A stretch of 64,000 bases of DNA, taken from Sphingomonas sp. Root710. GTDB taxonomy: Bacteria > Pseudomonadota > Alphaproteobacteria > Sphingomonadales > Sphingomonadaceae. Shown piece after piece: positions 17,232 through 25,042 of the stretch. Location: assembly GCF_001429065.1 (NCBI RefSeq), contig NZ_LMIB01000001.1:588-64587 (forward strand), in the 5' to 3' direction. The notes beneath the pieces were generated by a model. That model was not told the DNA's origin, did no database searches, and worked only from the letters and a program-made list of their open reading frames with translations. Both the position numbers and the translations under genes were made by a program. Position 1 is the first letter of the stretch. The number at the start of each line of letters is the position of its first letter.

Positions 17232-18866
17232 ATGAACGACAGACGCGATCCGCCCTGGTCCTGGCTGAGAATCCCCGCTTCGCATCAGCACGCGTTCGTG
17301 AATAGCGGCGTGTGGGACGAACGCACCATCGCCGATCAGGCTATCGAGCTGACCTATGCCGATCCCGGCTTCGTCGCCGTCGTAGACGGCGACGTGACGA
17401 TGACACGCGAGCAACTGCTCGCCGATGCCGAGGCGCTGTCGGTGGCGCTATGTGCTCGCGGGCTCCGTCCGGGCGACGTCATTGCCTTCCAGGTGCCGAA
17501 CTGGCGGGAGGCGGCGGTGATCAATCTGGCCGCAGCCTTGTCTGGGCTGGTCGTCAACCCGATCGTGCCGATCTACCGCGATCATGAAGTCTCGCTGATG
17601 CTCGCCGATTGCCGCGCGCGGGCCCTCTTCGTCGCGGCCAGCTTCCGCAACTACGACTTCGCGGCGATGGCCGGCCGCATCCGCCCGGCGCTCCCCGATC
17701 TCGCCCATGTCTTCACGGTGCGAGGGCAGGGCGATGACGATTATGCCGCGCTGGTCGCGGAGGGCCGCAGAGTAGCGTTTACACGGCCCCGGGTCGATCC
17801 GCTCGGGGTCAAGATGGTGCTCTATACGTCGGGCACGACGGGCCGCCCCAAGGGCGTGCTGCACAGCCATGTCACCCTCCAGCATATCCTGCGCAGGAGC
17901 GCCGAATTTTGGGGGATCGGCCATGCCGAGGCAACGCTGATGCCGTCACCGGTCACCCATGTGTCGGGCTATGCCAACGGGCTGGAGATGCCGCTCGTGT
18001 GGGGTACGCGCACCGTGCTGATGGAAAGCTGGGACGCGAACACCGCATTGACGCTGATCGATCGCCATCAGCTGATCGGCACCGTCGCCGCTACTCCGTT
18101 CCTCGTCGAGCTGGCCGACGCCGCGCGGGCGGCTGGAACGAGGCTGCCATCCTTCCGTTTCTTTGCCTGCGGCGGCGCGGCGGTGCCCGCCGACCTCATC
18201 CCGGCGGCGAGTGCGGCCTTCGCCCGGTGCCAGCCGTTCCGCGTGTTCGGGGCGTCCGAAGTGCCGCTCGTCTCCTTCGGCTGGCCGCACGATCCCGCGC
18301 TCGCCGCGACCACCGACGGCAAGGTCGTCGACTATGACGTGCGCATCGTCGATGCCGAGGACCGCGATCTGCCCGCCGGGCAGGAGGGCGAGATATTGGC
18401 GCGGGGCCCGGCCATGCTGCTCGGCTATGCCGATGAGGCCCAGACGCGCGAAGCGATCACGCCCGACGGCTATTTCCGCACCGGCGATCTCGGCGTGGTT
18501 TCGCCCGATGGCGCCATCACGATCACCGGCCGCAAGAAGGACCTGATCATCCGCGGCGGCGAGAACATCAGCGCCAAGGAGATCGAGGACGTCCTCCACG
18601 CCCATGACGCGGTGCGCGAGGCGAGCGTCGTTGCCATGCCGCACGAGCGGCTGGGCGAGGGCGTATGCGCCTTCATCATCGCGAATGGGCTGCCGCCGAC
18701 CGCCGAGGCGCTGGCCGCACATGTCGCCGCGAGCGGGCTCGCCAGGCAGAAGATTCCCGAGCTGTTTCTGTTCGTCGACGATTTCCCGCGCACCGCCTCG
18801 GGCAAGGTCCGCAAGGACCAGCTCCGCGAGGAGGCAAAGCAGCGCGCGGACGCGACCGTGATCTGA
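17232..18866 (+). CDS. AMP-dependent acyl-CoA ligase (second cyclohexanecarboxylate-CoA ligase-like paralogue)
   Basis: The 544-residue ANL adenylating enzyme has P-loop YTSGTTGRPKG (about 198-208), hinge GRKKDLIIRGGENI (about 434-447) and C-terminal Lys in TASGKVRKDQ. It shares many blocks with the ligase at 4936-6594 and probably arose by duplication and divergence. Two such ligases in one cluster suggest two different acids are activated, for example the parent acid and a ring-opened intermediate (inference). The start ATG follows CTCTCGCG, with no strong RBS. Confidence 0.9.
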   Translation: MNDRRDPPWSWLRIPASHQHAFVNSGVWDERTIADQAIELTYADPGFVAVVDGDVTMTREQLLADAEALSVALCARGLRPGDVIAFQVPNWREAAVINLAAALSGLVVNPIVPIYRDHEVSLMLADCRARALFVAASFRNYDFAAMAGRIRPALPDLAHVFTVRGQGDDDYAALVAEGRRVAFTRPRVDPLGVKMVLYTSGTTGRPKGVLHSHVTLQHILRRSAEFWGIGHAEATLMPSPVTHVSGYANGLEMPLVWGTRTVLMESWDANTALTLIDRHQLIGTVAATPFLVELADAARAAGTRLPSFRFFACGGAAVPADLIPAASAAFARCQPFRVFGASEVPLVSFGWPHDPALAATTDGKVVDYDVRIVDAEDRDLPAGQEGEILARGPAMLLGYADEAQTREAITPDGYFRTGDLGVVSPDGAITITGRKKDLIIRGGENISAKEIEDVLHAHDAVREASVVAMPHERLGEGVCAFIIANGLPPTAEALAAHVAASGLARQKIPELFLFVDDFPRTASGKVRKDQLREEAKQRADATVI

Positions 18867-18872
18867 CCGACC

Positions 18873-19673
18873 TTATGCGGCGGCGCGGGCGATGCTGGCG
18901 GCTATCTCGTCATTGGTGGGATTGCGGCGCAGCGTCAGGCCGCCATTCACCTGCAGGTCCTCGCCCGTCATGAAGCATTCGTCGCTTGCCAGGAAAACGG
19001 CGGCGGCGGCGATGTCGGCGGGGGTGCCGATCCGGCCGAGCGGATAACCGGCGAGAAAGGCCTCGTTCAGTCCGGGAACGGCCATCGCGTCGGACGTCAT
19101 CGGGGTTTCGGTCAGCCCGGGCGAGATCGAGTTCGCCCTGATGCCTTCCCGGCCGAATTCATGGGCGATGCAGCGGATGACGTGATTGGTGCCCGCCTTG
19201 GTGCCCATATAGGCGGCGTGATCGTTGAGCATTATCGTGGCGGTCGCCGAGCTGATCTGGATGATCGATCCGCCGCGGCCGCCATGCTCGGTGCCCATCT
19301 TGCGGATCATCGCCTGATAGAATTGGAACGGGCCGATGAACTGGAGCGCGGTGATCGCCTCGATCTCCTCGCGGGTCGTTTCGAGAAACGGCTTGAGCAG
19401 TCCCCAGCCAGTGGCGTTGAGGGCTATGTCTATGCCGCCCAATTCGGTCGCGGCGGTGTCGGCAAGCGCATCGATACTCGCGGGGTCGGTCAGGTCGCAT
19501 GTCGCCCAGGCGCAGCCGGTTTCAGCGGCGAAATCAGCCAGCACTTCGGCTTTGCGGCCGGCAGCCAGCACCGACGCGCCTTCGGCCATGAAGCGGCGGG
19601 CGATGTGCTGGCCCATATTGTCGGGGCTGCTCGCGCCCAGGATGACGGCCTTCTTGTTCGCTAGACGCGCCAT
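18873..19673 (-). CDS. SDR family oxidoreductase (FabI-like glycine motif)
   Basis: The 266-residue SDR has the cofactor motif GASSPDNMGQHIARRF near the N-terminus, spaced like enoyl-ACP reductase-type SDRs. It has an Asn-Ala-Thr (ALNATGWG) segment and YMGTKAGTNHV as the Tyr-x3-Lys active site, with C-terminal TGEDLQVNGG. The ATG at 19673 has a GAGGAGAG ribosome site; the 20-residue longer frame to 19733 has none and enters the shared promoter. It converges with CoA ligase 2 and diverges from the next SDR. Confidence 0.88.
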   Translation of the reverse strand: MARLANKKAVILGASSPDNMGQHIARRFMAEGASVLAAGRKAEVLADFAAETGCAWATCDLTDPASIDALADTAATELGGIDIALNATGWGLLKPFLETTREEIEAITALQFIGPFQFYQAMIRKMGTEHGGRGGSIIQISSATATIMLNDHAAYMGTKAGTNHVIRCIAHEFGREGIRANSISPGLTETPMTSDAMAVPGLNEAFLAGYPLGRIGTPADIAAAAVFLASDECFMTGEDLQVNGGLTLRRNPTNDEIAASIARAAA

Positions 19674-19801
19674 GATACTCTCCTCGTCCCGGCATCTGGC
19701 TAGCACCGCCGGCGCGTCGCCAATCCTGTTCAAAAGACGAGTGGCCGCTGCCCCGGCCCGCGCGCGAAACTATGGCGGCAAAAAGTTGGAGAGGAATGAC
19801 G
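19674..19801. promoter_or_regulatory. Divergent promoter region between two SDR genes
   Basis: This is a 128-bp region. At 19724-19743 it reads TCCTGTTCAAAAGACGAGTG, similar to the element at 22153-22172 (ACCTGTGAAAAGTCGCAGTA), a weak lux-box-like site. The function is inferred from recurrence only. Confidence 0.35.
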
Positions 19802-20560
19802 ATGGATCTCGGGCTCAAGGGCAAGAAGGTCATCCTGACCGGCGGTAGCCGCGGCATCGGGCGCGCGGCGCTGGAAATCTTCGCGGCGGAGGGCTGTGAC
19901 GTCGCCTTCTTCTCGCGCAACGCCGATCAGGTTGCGGCGACGGTGGAATCGCTGTCGAGGCATGGCGGCAAGGTGATCGGCGAAGCCTTCGACATGACCG
20001 ATCTCGCCGCCTATCCCGCATGGCTGACCTCCGCGGCGGACCGGCTGGGCGGCTGCGATATCTTCATTCCGGGTGCCAGTTCGTCGGGCTCGGGCGCGAC
20101 CGGCGACTGGGACATCTGCTTCAATGCCGATGTGAAGGGCAGCGTGATCGGCTGCGAGACGCTCCAGCCCTATCTGGAGAAGTCGGACGCCGCGTCGATC
20201 CTGTTCATGTCGAGCACCGCGGCCCTCGAGACCTTCATCGTGCCGCAGGCCTATAACGCCATCAAGGGCGCGCTGCTGGTCTACGCCAAGCAGCTCGGCC
20301 AGGCGCTCGGGCCGAAGGGCATCCGCGTCAATTCGGTCTCGCCGGGCCCGATCGCCTTTCCGGGCGGCAATTGGGAAGCGATCAAGGGCGCGATGCCCGA
20401 ACTGTACGATGCCACCGAGGCGCAGTTCGCGCTCGGCCGCTGGGGCGGGCCGGAGGAGGTGGCGAAGACGATCGTGTTTCTCGCGAGCCCCGCCTCGTCC
20501 TATACAACCGGCACCAATGTCGTGGTCGACGGTGGCTACACCAAGCGCGTCCAGTTCTGA
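19802..20560 (+). CDS. SDR family oxidoreductase
   Basis: The 252-residue classical SDR has TGGSRGIG at residues 13-20, a catalytic Ser in FMSSTAALE, Tyr/Lys in AYNAIKGALL and the PG segment SVSPGPIAFPGG. Two in-frame ATGs (19796, 19802) follow GGAGAGG. The second is chosen for spacing and because MDLGLKGKKVILTGG is the standard SDR start. A VOC protein gene begins 9 bp after its stop, so they are co-transcribed. Confidence 0.9.
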   Translation: MDLGLKGKKVILTGGSRGIGRAALEIFAAEGCDVAFFSRNADQVAATVESLSRHGGKVIGEAFDMTDLAAYPAWLTSAADRLGGCDIFIPGASSSGSGATGDWDICFNADVKGSVIGCETLQPYLEKSDAASILFMSSTAALETFIVPQAYNAIKGALLVYAKQLGQALGPKGIRVNSVSPGPIAFPGGNWEAIKGAMPELYDATEAQFALGRWGGPEEVAKTIVFLASPASSYTTGTNVVVDGGYTKRVQF

Positions 20561-20568
20561 CCCGGCCA

Positions 20569-21066
20569 ATGGCGATCGGCGGCATCCGGGGCGTCCACCA
20601 TATTGCAGTGTCGGTACCCGACCTTGCCAAGGCGCGGCGTTTCTATATCGACCTGCTCGGCGGGGTGGAGGAGGTCGCGCCGCTGAGCTGGCGCGACAAC
20701 CCCTTCATCGACTCGGTGATCGGGCTCGAAGACAGTATTGCCGATCAATTCATCTGCCGGCTCGGCAACGTCCAGATCGAGGTGTTCGAATATCATGCCC
20801 CGCGGTCTGCGCCGCAAGACCCGCAGCGTGGCGTTCACAATTTCGGCTATACCCATTTCGCGCTGCAGGTAGACGACATCCAGGCGACCTATGAGCGGCT
20901 GTCTGCCGAGGGCATATCCTTCCATGCACCGCCCGATCTGAATACGATCGCAATCGACGCCGACGGCAACAAGAGCGGCTATTCAGCCACCTATTGCCGC
21001 GACTGGTTCGGCAATGTGTTCGAGCTGATCGAAATCCATCCGAACGACGCGCTCAAGCCGATCTGA
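20569..21066 (+). CDS. VOC (glyoxalase/bleomycin-resistance/extradiol dioxygenase) family protein
   Basis: The 165-residue protein has two beta-alpha-beta-beta-beta units of the vicinal oxygen chelate fold. It starts GVHHIAVSVPDLAKARRFY, a typical first metal-ligand strand, with later FGYTHFALQVDDI and a final GNVFELIEIHP carrying the Glu ligand. VOC enzymes of this size are epimerases, lyases or dioxygenases. The start at 20569 replaces an upstream open frame that lies inside the SDR gene. Confidence 0.85.
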   Translation: MAIGGIRGVHHIAVSVPDLAKARRFYIDLLGGVEEVAPLSWRDNPFIDSVIGLEDSIADQFICRLGNVQIEVFEYHAPRSAPQDPQRGVHNFGYTHFALQVDDIQATYERLSAEGISFHAPPDLNTIAIDADGNKSGYSATYCRDWFGNVFELIEIHPNDALKPI

Positions 21067-21090
21067 TCGCGGGCTTTCGAACGGCGTCCG

Positions 21091-22098
21091 TCAGGCGATC
21101 TTCAGCACCAGCTTGCCGGTGTTCGCGCCGGCGAACAGACGCATGAAGGCGTCATAGGCGTTCTCCAGCCCGACCTGCACGTCCTCGTCGATCCGCAGCT
21201 TGCCTTCAGCCATCCAGCGGGCGATCTGTGCGCCGCCTTCGGCGAAGCGGGGCACATAGTCCATGACGAGAAAGCCGATGATCGTCGCTTCCTGGACCAG
21301 CACCTGCCACAGATTGCGGATGCCTAGCTTCTGCGGCGCATTATATTCGCTGATGAGGCCGCACAGCACGATGCGCGCGCGCTTGGCGAGATTGAGAAGT
21401 TCGGCGTCCATTACGTCGCCGCCGACATTTTCGAAGATGATGTCGACACCGCCGGGGGCGGCGGCGCGGATCTCGCCGGCGAGCTGCTCGACCGTCTTCC
21501 CCTTATAATCGATTGCGACATCGAAGCCGTAATCATCGATGAGCCGGCGGCATTTGCCGGCGCCGCCCGCGATGCCGATCACCCGGCAGCCGACGATCTT
21601 TCCGATCTGGCCGACCACCGATCCGACCGCGCCGGCCGCGCCGGAGACGAGCAGCGTCTCGCCCGCTTTGGGCTTGCCGGCCTCGAGCAAACCGAAATAG
21701 CCGGTCAGGCCAACGGCACCCATCGCCGAGAGGAATTTCGACGGCGAATCCGCCAGCGCGATGTCGATATGCGCGGTGAAGCCGCCGGGCATGACCGGGG
21801 AATAATCCTCCAGCCCGTTCATGCCCAGCACCCAGTCGCCGGGCTTGAAATCGGGGTTGTCCGAAGCATGGACCTGACCGACCGTCGTCGCGCGCACCGG
21901 ACCGCCGAGCGGGATCGGTGGCATGTAGCTCGGCGCATCGTCCATCCAGCCGCGCTGGGCCGGATCGAGCGACGCATAATGGTTGCGGACCACGAAGCCC
22001 CCGGCTGGCGGGGCGGGGACGGGCTCCTCCACGAGGCTGAAATCTTCGGGCACGGGGTTCCCGTGCGGGCGGCGCATGAGCAGGTACCGGCGATTCAT
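21091..22098 (-). CDS. NADP-dependent oxidoreductase, MDR superfamily (prostaglandin reductase / CurA-like)
   Basis: The 335-residue medium-chain reductase begins MNRRYLLMRRPHGNPV, with HYASLDPAQRGWM and the nucleotide site VSGAAGAVGSVVGQIGKI (Rossmann GxGxxG variant). It lacks zinc-ligand cysteines. Such enzymes reduce the C=C of enones and 2-alkenals with NADPH. The ATG at 22098 lies at proper spacing from GGAGAGG; upstream frame extension is promoter DNA. It diverges from the TonB receptor gene. Confidence 0.9.
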   Translation of the reverse strand: MNRRYLLMRRPHGNPVPEDFSLVEEPVPAPPAGGFVVRNHYASLDPAQRGWMDDAPSYMPPIPLGGPVRATTVGQVHASDNPDFKPGDWVLGMNGLEDYSPVMPGGFTAHIDIALADSPSKFLSAMGAVGLTGYFGLLEAGKPKAGETLLVSGAAGAVGSVVGQIGKIVGCRVIGIAGGAGKCRRLIDDYGFDVAIDYKGKTVEQLAGEIRAAAPGGVDIIFENVGGDVMDAELLNLAKRARIVLCGLISEYNAPQKLGIRNLWQVLVQEATIIGFLVMDYVPRFAEGGAQIARWMAEGKLRIDEDVQVGLENAYDAFMRLFAGANTGKLVLKIA

Positions 22099-22250
22099 TG
22101 TCATGGTCCTCTCCAAAATCATCCCATGCTCGCGGCGGCACCTAATCAAAGCACCTGTGAAAAGTCGCAGTATGGTTCCTATCCCGAAAGTATAGAGTGA
22201 TTTGCGAGGGATCGACACAGATGCGATGCCCTATACATGGGGAGGATAAG
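22099..22250. promoter_or_regulatory. Divergent promoter region (MDR reductase / TonB receptor) with lux-box-like element
   Basis: The 152-bp region holds ACCTGTGAAAAGTCGCAGTA at 22153-22172 (lux-box-like, left half exact) and, downstream toward the receptor, a TATAGAG sequence at 22191-22197 that could be a -10-like element. The receptor has a strong RBS, GGGGAGGA, at 22239-22246. Confidence 0.45.
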
Positions 22251-24524
22251 ATGCGGCGAACTGCCATGCGTCGAGCCATGTCGGCTGCTTTTTTTACGAC
22301 TTCTTTGAGCGGGCTGATCATGCCCGCCTTCGCGCAAGTTACTGCGCCCGCGGCAGCCGATGAAGCCGCCGCGACGACCGACGGCAACGACATCATCGTG
22401 TCGGCCCGCCGCCGTTCGGAAACGCTTCAGGAAACACCGGTCGCCATCACCGCGATCAACGCGGCGATGCTGGAGAACAAGGCCTCTACGACGATCGGCG
22501 ATCTTCAGGGTGCCGCACCGAACCTGCTGATCACCCAGCAGAACTCGGGCGCGCAGGCCGCCAACCTGTCGATCCGCGGCCTGACCTATGCGGACATCGA
22601 AAAGTCCCAGGAACCGACCGTCGGCGTCGTCATCGACGGCGTTTTCATCGGCACCAACACGGGCCAGCTGCTCGATTTCTTCGACATCGAACAGATCGAG
22701 GTGCTGCGCGGTCCGCAAGGCACGCTGTTCGGGCGCAACACGATCGGTGGCGTTATCAACATCACCCGCACCCGGCCGACCATGGAATTCGGCGGCAAGG
22801 CCGAAATCTCCTATGGTAAATACAACACATGGTCGACGCGCGCCGTTGTCAACGCCGGCAATGGCGAGACCTTCGGCGTCAAGGGCTTCTTCTTCCACAA
22901 TGAGTCCGACGGGTTCCACCGCCACGGCATCACCGGCAAGCGCGCCGGCGGCGTCAACAACGACAATTTCGGCGTCTCCGTGCTGCTGAAGCCCGCGGAA
23001 AGCGATTTCAGCGCGCTGCTGACCGTCGAAAAGCAGAAGCAGAAGTTCGACGTCGTCAATTCGAACATCACCCAGACGGGCGAACTGTTCTGCGGCTTCG
23101 AACCGGCCAACGAGTGCAATCGCAACACCCGCGGCGACCTCTACACCGTGTTCGGCAGCCCGGCGACCAGCCGCTACAGCGCGCCGGCAGCCACCCTCGA
23201 GCTCAACTATGATCTCGGTGCGGTAAAGGTCACTTCGATCACCGGATGGCGCAAGTCGCGCGAGGCGCAGACCCAGGATTTCGACGGCTCGTCGACCGAT
23301 CTCTACTATGTCTATCGCGGGCAGCGTTACCGGCAGTGGAGCCAGGAGCTCCGCTTCTCGGGCGATATCGGCGATCGCTTCGACTATGTTGTCGGCGGCT
23401 TTTACTTCAATTCACGGTACAGCCTGACCCAGTGGACCCGCGTCTTCGGCCTCAATCCGACGATCGACCCGCGCGTGTTCGACACCAACGCCCAGACGGT
23501 CCGCGGCAATGTCGAGTCCTATGCGGCGTTCGGTGACTTCAACTGGGCCTTCGCCGACCGCTGGCGCCTGTCGTTCGGCGGGCGCTTTACGCACGACCAT
23601 AAGAAGCTCTCGAACAGCTTCGCCACCACCGGCCTCGTCGGTTCGGGCAGCGGCAGCTTCAAGAAGTTCACGCCCAAGATCGGCGTCGACTTCCGGCCGA
23701 ATGACGACACGATGCTCTATGCGAGCTGGTCGCGCGGCTATCGTTCGGGCGGCTTCAGCCCCCGCGCGGCCACCGCGGCGACGGCGAGCACGCCGTTCGG
23801 CCCGGAGACGGTCGACAGCTACGAAGTCGGCACCAAGCTCGACCTGTTCGACCGCGTGGTGCAGTTCAACTTCGCCGCCTTCTTGTCGAAGTACAAGGAT
23901 CTGCAGCAGAACACGACGATCCCTGGCGGGCCGACCGGCAACCAGACGATCACGTCGAATGTCGGCCGCGCTACGATCAAGGGCATCGAAGTCGACATGA
24001 CGGTCCGGCCGACCGAGGGGCTGCGCCTCACCGGAACGCTCGGTCTGCTCGACGCGAACTTCAAGACCTTCCTGGCCGGCAACATCTCGCCGACCGGCGT
24101 GCTGGTACCGTTCGACTATTCGCGCAACCGTCCGATCTACTCGCCAAAGTTCAGCGGATCGCTCGGTGCCGAATATAAGATGCCGACCGGTTTCGGCAGC
24201 GTGGTGGCGTCGACCAACCTTCGCCATATCAGCCCCTATGATCAGCAGATCTCGGCGGTCGGGCTGACCGGCAACTTCAACACCGGTCCGGTCATCGTCA
24301 GCCGCAACGATCCGCGCGTCCGCACGGACACGCAGAACCTGCTCGACGCCAGCCTCACCGCCAACTTCACCCTGGCGAATACCGAAGCCTATTTCACCGT
24401 GTTCGGGCGCAACCTGCTCGACGATCGCGGCACCACCGCGGCCTTCACGGTGGCGGGGCTCTTCTCCTTCGCCTCGGCCCGCGAACCGCGCACCTATGGC
24501 GCGACGCTGGGTGTACGCTTCTGA
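22251..24524 (+). CDS. TonB-dependent outer-membrane receptor
   Basis: The 757-residue outer-membrane transporter has a signal peptide (MRRTAMRRAMSAAFF...PAFA), a plug domain beginning DIIVSARRRSETLQETPVAI with IEVLRGPQGTLFGRNTIGG, and a beta-barrel ending in an aromatic residue (GATLGVRF). Sphingomonad receptors of this CirA/FecA-like type import bulky hydrophobic nutrients as well as siderophores. Its place inside the catabolic cluster suggests uptake of the pathway substrate, which is inference. The ATG at 22251 is chosen for its strong RBS; the frame extends to 22197 without one. Confidence 0.93.
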   Translation: MRRTAMRRAMSAAFFTTSLSGLIMPAFAQVTAPAAADEAAATTDGNDIIVSARRRSETLQETPVAITAINAAMLENKASTTIGDLQGAAPNLLITQQNSGAQAANLSIRGLTYADIEKSQEPTVGVVIDGVFIGTNTGQLLDFFDIEQIEVLRGPQGTLFGRNTIGGVINITRTRPTMEFGGKAEISYGKYNTWSTRAVVNAGNGETFGVKGFFFHNESDGFHRHGITGKRAGGVNNDNFGVSVLLKPAESDFSALLTVEKQKQKFDVVNSNITQTGELFCGFEPANECNRNTRGDLYTVFGSPATSRYSAPAATLELNYDLGAVKVTSITGWRKSREAQTQDFDGSSTDLYYVYRGQRYRQWSQELRFSGDIGDRFDYVVGGFYFNSRYSLTQWTRVFGLNPTIDPRVFDTNAQTVRGNVESYAAFGDFNWAFADRWRLSFGGRFTHDHKKLSNSFATTGLVGSGSGSFKKFTPKIGVDFRPNDDTMLYASWSRGYRSGGFSPRAATAATASTPFGPETVDSYEVGTKLDLFDRVVQFNFAAFLSKYKDLQQNTTIPGGPTGNQTITSNVGRATIKGIEVDMTVRPTEGLRLTGTLGLLDANFKTFLAGNISPTGVLVPFDYSRNRPIYSPKFSGSLGAEYKMPTGFGSVVASTNLRHISPYDQQISAVGLTGNFNTGPVIVSRNDPRVRTDTQNLLDASLTANFTLANTEAYFTVFGRNLLDDRGTTAAFTVAGLFSFASAREPRTYGATLGVRF

Positions 24525-24550
24525 TCACCCTCCTTTAGGTGATTTCCCGA

Positions 24551-24584
24551 GGGGCGTGTCCTTCCCGGACACGCCCCTTTTTTT
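24551..24584 (+). terminator. Rho-independent terminator of the TonB receptor gene
   Basis: There is a perfect 11-bp stem (GGGGCGTGTCC at 24551-24561 with GGACACGCCCC at 24567-24577), a 5-base loop and seven T. It is oriented for the plus strand only: the minus-strand side has no T-run. Confidence 0.95.
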
Positions 24585-24666
24585 GTTTGGCGACCGGCGT
24601 GACAAAAGGCTCCGGGCCAAAGACCGAAGCGAAGAGCCGCTGAATGGTAGGCAAGGTGGCTTGTCG

Positions 24667-25026
24667 CTAGCCGGCCGCTATCGATATTCCGAAGATGGCG
24701 TCGCGTGGCTGACCTTCGGCGGTGTAGACGGGTTCGACGCCCGCGACGCTGTACAGCTTCACGTCGAAGCCGGTCATCGGGAAGGTCTCGAGATGAGCGC
24801 GCATCGCCCGGTAGGATGCATGGCGGAAATGACCGCCCAGCGCCTGTGGCGAACCCCACGCCTCGAAGACGTTGATCTTCGACGGCTCAAGCGGGTCGAC
24901 CGCCCAGTCATAGGCGATACAGCCTTCTTCCGCCCGGCTCTCGGCGATATGGCGGCCGCCGCCGCGGATGATCTCCGCGCAATCGCAGCCATCGAACCTC
25001 AGCCATCCCGCGACGATGATCCGCAT
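24667..25026 (-). CDS. Antibiotic biosynthesis monooxygenase (ABM) domain protein, putative quinol monooxygenase
   Basis: The 119-residue protein has a dimeric alpha-beta barrel pattern: MRIIVAGWLRF strand, the SRAEEGCIAYDWAVDP segment, FEAWGSPQALGGHFRHASY (conserved His region) and a final strand. Members oxidise quinols or anthrones without a cofactor, or degrade heme. The real start (25026) lies within a much longer unrelated open frame. It is the last gene of the minus unit behind the quinohemoprotein dehydrogenase (16-bp gap) and converges on the TonB gene. Confidence 0.8.
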   Translation of the reverse strand: MRIIVAGWLRFDGCDCAEIIRGGGRHIAESRAEEGCIAYDWAVDPLEPSKINVFEAWGSPQALGGHFRHASYRAMRAHLETFPMTGFDVKLYSVAGVEPVYTAEGQPRDAIFGISIAAG

Positions 25027-25042
25027 CTCGTGTCCTTCGAGT

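Noticed and set aside
24551-24584. Bidirectional terminator serving also the minus-strand ABM gene
   Set aside because: On the minus strand the hairpin is not followed by a T-run, so only the plus-strand function is supported.
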